From Holophagae bacterium (GTDB lineage Bacteria > Acidobacteriota > Thermoanaerobaculia > Thermoanaerobaculales > Sulfomarinibacteraceae), in the NCBI GenBank assembly GCA_030609785.1, contig JAUWTC010000124.1, forward strand, positions 1 to 7,253: a DNA stretch of 7,253 bases, in the 5' to 3' direction. Of the stretch, positions 6,401 through 7,253 are shown one piece after another. Positions within the stretch are counted from its first letter, which is position 1. Every line of letters starts with the position of its first letter. The notes below the pieces were generated by a model. That model had not been told where the DNA came from and did not search any database. It was given only the letters and a program-made list of their open reading frames with translations. A program made the translations under genes and the position numbers.

Positions 6401-7253
6401 GCGGCTTGAAGGTGGCGCCCGGCGCAAACGGTGCAGTCGAGGTGGATATCCACGTCCCTGAAGATGCGGTTCGGGGCGGCAGCTTTAGGGTCGAAGCCAA
6501 CGGCATCGATGTCTCGACCCTTTTGACCGGAGAGGTATGGCAGACGGTCCGACTCGAGGGGGTTCAGGCCGATGGGCAGGGCAACATCTCCCTGAGACTC
6601 CGGGCACCCTCCTTCAGGCCACATCAGATCTTCAATAACTGGGATTTCCGACGGCTCGGGGGCGCCGTTCGCCTGGTTGCCTTCAGGCCCGACCAACCCC
6701 GACCGCCGGTAGTGCCCAAAGGTGTCTCGGTCGTCATCACTACCTTCAAGCGCTGGCCGGTCCTTGTCATGACCCTGGACGCTCTCCGTGCCCAGGACTG
6801 GCCGAATCTCCAGGTCGTCGTCATGGACGACGGCTCGGGCGACGAGACGTGGAAGGCCCTCCAACACTACCGGGACCTTCACTCCGAAAACATCCGCCTG
6901 ACGATCGCCACTCAGGAGAACCAGGGCCAGGGCAGGGCCAGGAACAACGCCCTCGCCTTGGTCGAAGAAGACCTCGTTCTGTTCCTCGGTGATGACATTA
7001 TTCCCGAGCCCGGGTTGATTCGGGCTCACGTCGAGCGGCACAAGGCACTTCAGGAACCGGCTGCCGTCGTTGGTTTCACCGACTGGTACAGGCAGGAAAT
7101 GTCGGTCACGCCCTTCATGGAAATGGTCAATTTCGAGGGACACCAATTCGGCTATGACCATATGACTTCGGGGGCCGACCAACCCTTCACCTGTTTTTAT
7201 ACCTCGAATATTTCCATCAATCGATCGATCCTGGGCGACGAACCCTTCGATCC
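3472..7253 (+). CDS. Modular PIG-L deacetylase / triple GT2 glycosyltransferase (3' end beyond window)
   Basis: The frame is open from ATG 3472 to the window edge: 1260 complete codons without a stop, checked line by line. Modules in order: PIG-L (LmbE) N-deacetylase, about residues 18-232; proline-rich linker, 236-287; GT2 number 1, 290-520; predicted coiled coil, 525-603; GT2 number 2 with helical basic tail, 609-905; beta-rich module, 964-1080; GT2 number 3 from 1085, incomplete. PIG-L enzymes remove acetyl groups from GlcNAc-type sugars with a bound metal; GT2 domains transfer sugars from nucleotide donors. A protein with both probably builds a surface or extracellular glycan at the cytoplasmic face, an inference from the domains. 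No signal peptide or convincing membrane helix is seen. Codon use looks uniform across the modules, which argues against a recent chance joining. The gene is divergent from the ligase gene and no pathway partner is visible. Donors, acceptors and product are unknown. Confidence 0.9.
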   Translation, partial: MRQEAELVPYTTTRLSGSPLLVLAPHPDDEIFGGGPILLEAVRADATIHVIVATNGIAQGNPETRREESREAARRLGTPAPEFWPFDDRSLSPSDPDLLEYIQQALDHYRPELLAIPSPAELHPDHRAMALAVYRTLQEPGRLASLPPTFRLATYEISAFMRPNALVDVTDDWPALMHASESFSSQNDIQPYLEVLDAVAIARRLTLSPEVKRAAAFFVVDPVFIAAHDVDAWAAQQGPNADPVGLPLPPPSPDSPPFEGDPRIKDPQDSPLPTPDTEPKIEQTSCPAVRVSVVVRTKDRPELLREALQSLASQNHRPLEAIVINDGGIDVTDVVTPFKDQLEIIHERLEPGQGRCAAANRAIELATGPWLAFLDDDDVWLGGGIANLLAAAPSDRSVIYGKVTAYSIDPDTGAGSPFHTFGAPFNPDALLFENFIPIIGCLMPLEEVRSIGGIDEALECFEDWDLFLRLSRSLPFVFVDLEVARYRIFGDGFITGAGGQALQHRGRTAVYEKHWSLLSPETLSRMQYHAKAEVLPSEVARETSAWRQRVEDLERGNRNLEEGVIDRERRLEALLNERQEIDRHLDQANLRKAALQQELENEPTRAALVSVIIVNYNGRHHLEKCLPSLVQSKNVNIEIIVVDNGSDDDSLTWLAEHHPSARVIEIAANVGFGEGNRQGMLAARGGYAAFLNSDTVVEPGWLYELVRVLCLDPQIAAACSTLRLLEHPDILNGRGGGMSKLGYGFDRHYGCPVDQDHDIEAVQNVFFPTAAAMLMRTHEFFDVGGFDRKMFMYHEDVDLGWRLWLLGRRVVVCRDSVVRHHFGGTTHSARGLEWRERMGSRHNVRSILKHYQPINILKAFKGLAKLWLGMGAWRHTAHVVSWNILKLPSTLRERQWIQRRRRLGDAEFFRRGFISPSPYPAPNPEIRNLEAHRDHWIETPMLRPGLFSALGRLGAGWYPSHPIDQEEVRPFCGDARCGLKVAPGANGAVEVDIHVPEDAVRGGSFRVEANGIDVSTLLTGEVWQTVRLEGVQADGQGNISLRLRAPSFRPHQIFNNWDFRRLGGAVRLVAFRPDQPRPPVVPKGVSVVITTFKRWPVLVMTLDALRAQDWPNLQVVVMDDGSGDETWKALQHYRDLHSENIRLTIATQENQGQGRARNNALALVEEDLVLFLGDDIIPEPGLIRAHVERHKALQEPAAVVGFTDWYRQEMSVTPFMEMVNFEGHQFGYDHMTSGADQPFTCFYTSNISINRSILGDEPFD
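3523..4167 (+). other. Domain: PIG-L/LmbE metal-dependent deacetylase (residues 18-232)
   Basis: The opening strand LLVLAPHPDDE (residues 20-30) carries the family signature: His26 and Asp29 as metal ligands and Asp28 as likely general base, by analogy with MshB. The second signature, ELHPDHR (121-127), supplies His123 and His126, matching the catalytic and metal-binding histidines. VATNG (56-60) and the REE/REA stretch (67-73) between them are also typical. All key residues are present, so an active domain is expected. The substrate is probably an N-acetylated sugar, but glycan, glycolipid and small-thiol precursors are all known substrates in the family. Confidence 0.9.
4177..4332 (+). other. 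Proline-rich linker (residues 236-287)
   Basis: About 50 residues rich in Pro, Asp, Ser and charged residues, including LPLPPPSPDSPP (246-257), with no expected fold. It joins the deacetylase to the first GT2 and marks the domain border. Confidence 0.7.
4339..5031 (+). other. Domain: GT2 glycosyltransferase number 1 (residues 290-520)
   Basis: GT-A fold landmarks: RVSVVVRTKDRPELL (290-304) as the first strand and loop; VINDGG (323-328), contacting the nucleotide; RCAAANRAI (355-363); AFLDDDDVW (372-380), with the metal-binding Asp run at 375-378; and CFEDWDLFLRL (460-470), where the ED pair marks the usual catalytic-base position. All are intact, so it should be active. Donor and acceptor sugars cannot be read. 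Confidence 0.88.
5044..5280 (+). other. Predicted coiled coil between GT2 domains (residues 525-603)
   Basis: A charged stretch rich in Glu, Arg, Leu and Gln without Pro or aromatic clusters over its main part. It includes WRQRVEDLERGNRNLEEG (546-563), RERRLEALLNERQEIDRHL (567-585) and LRKAALQQELENE (590-602), with Leu/Ile/Val spaced in heptad fashion. It probably separates the catalytic domains or drives oligomer formation. Confidence 0.65.
5296..6186 (+). other. Domain: GT2 glycosyltransferase number 2, rhamnosyltransferase-like (residues 609-905)
   Basis: VSVIIVNYNG (609-618), VVDNGSDDDS (641-650), NVGFGEGNRQGM (670-681), AFLNSDTVVEPGWL (689-702), GGFDRKMFMYHEDVDLGWRL (784-803) and VRHHFGGTT (818-826) follow the pattern of the GT2 branch holding WbbL/RfbF-like rhamnosyltransferases. 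That branch uses an NSD motif in place of DXD (here Asp694) and an HEDVDL base motif (here 794-799). After the catalytic part comes a helical tail ending in a basic run, QRRRRL (898-903). Such tails often lie on the inner membrane face in this group; that is inference here. Confidence 0.87.
6361..6711 (+). other. Domain: beta-rich module between GT2 domains (residues 964-1080)
   Basis: Alternating short strands such as AVEVDIHVPE (1) and FRVEANGIDV and ISLRLRAPSF, then a block near FRPHQIFNNWDFRRLGGAV, where the 'D.RRLG' element resembles the closing motif of jelly-roll modules I associate with multidomain bacterial glycosyltransferases. A carbohydrate-binding or structural role is possible. 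I do not recognise a named family with certainty. Cys at about 972 and 977 are the only cysteines in this part. Confidence 0.5.
6724..7253 (+). other. Domain: GT2 glycosyltransferase number 3, C-terminal part cut off (from residue 1085)
   Basis: VSVVITTFKRW (1085-1095), VVVMDDGSGDET (1115-1126), NQGQGRARNNAL (1151-1162) and LFLGDDIIPEPGLI (1170-1183) are the successive GT-A landmarks. The metal site reads GDD (Asp1174, Asp1175), a known variant in GT2 proteins. The catalytic base region is not reached before the window ends at residue 1260. Confidence 0.85.

Noticed and set aside
6130..7182. 350-codon open frame on the minus strand
   Set aside because: It lies wholly antisense to the beta-rich and third GT2 modules, has no recognisable motifs, and is explained by the GC-rich third-codon bias of the plus-strand gene.

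Overview
This is a GC-rich bacterial window with dense coding. Three minus-strand genes form the 5' end of a Gram-positive-type pyruvate dehydrogenase operon, next to a lipoate-attachment gene. Facing away from them is one very long plus-strand reading frame for a modular carbohydrate-active protein. The phylum cannot be fixed from the sequence. The E1 subunits look like the Bacillus/actinobacterial alpha-beta type. The 7-bp repeat array resembles sequences I associate with environmental Acidobacteriota- or Verrucomicrobia-like genomes, which is only a weak hint.

Layout, read along the minus strand: a lipoate-protein ligase/octanoyltransferase family gene (2445-3191); a 249-bp gap dominated by a 164-bp imperfect palindrome (2213-2376); then pdhA (E1 alpha, 1122-2195), pdhB (E1 beta, 136-1125, start overlapping the pdhA stop) and pdhC (E2, only its first 41 residues, 1-124). 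E1 alpha and beta carry out ThDP-dependent decarboxylation and acyl transfer to the lipoyl group on E2. The neighbouring ligase family attaches that lipoyl (or octanoyl) group, so this side of the window is one functional unit.

The 280-bp divergent gap (3192-3471) is mostly a 211-bp inverted-repeat element (3239-3449). Its arms are built from 7-bp units of the form YCAACGT. It leaves only 47 bp and 22 bp of other sequence in front of the two divergent genes.

On the plus strand, an uninterrupted frame starts at 3472 and runs off the window at 7253 (1260 complete codons). Hand translation gives a PIG-L/LmbE zinc deacetylase, a proline-rich linker, a family 2 glycosyltransferase (GT2), a predicted coiled coil, a second GT2 of rhamnosyltransferase-like type, a beta-rich module, and the start of a third GT2. 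No signal peptide or clear membrane segment is visible. A cytoplasmic multi-enzyme protein for building a surface glycan is the simplest reading. This fusion and the two palindromic intergenic elements are the most unusual things here.
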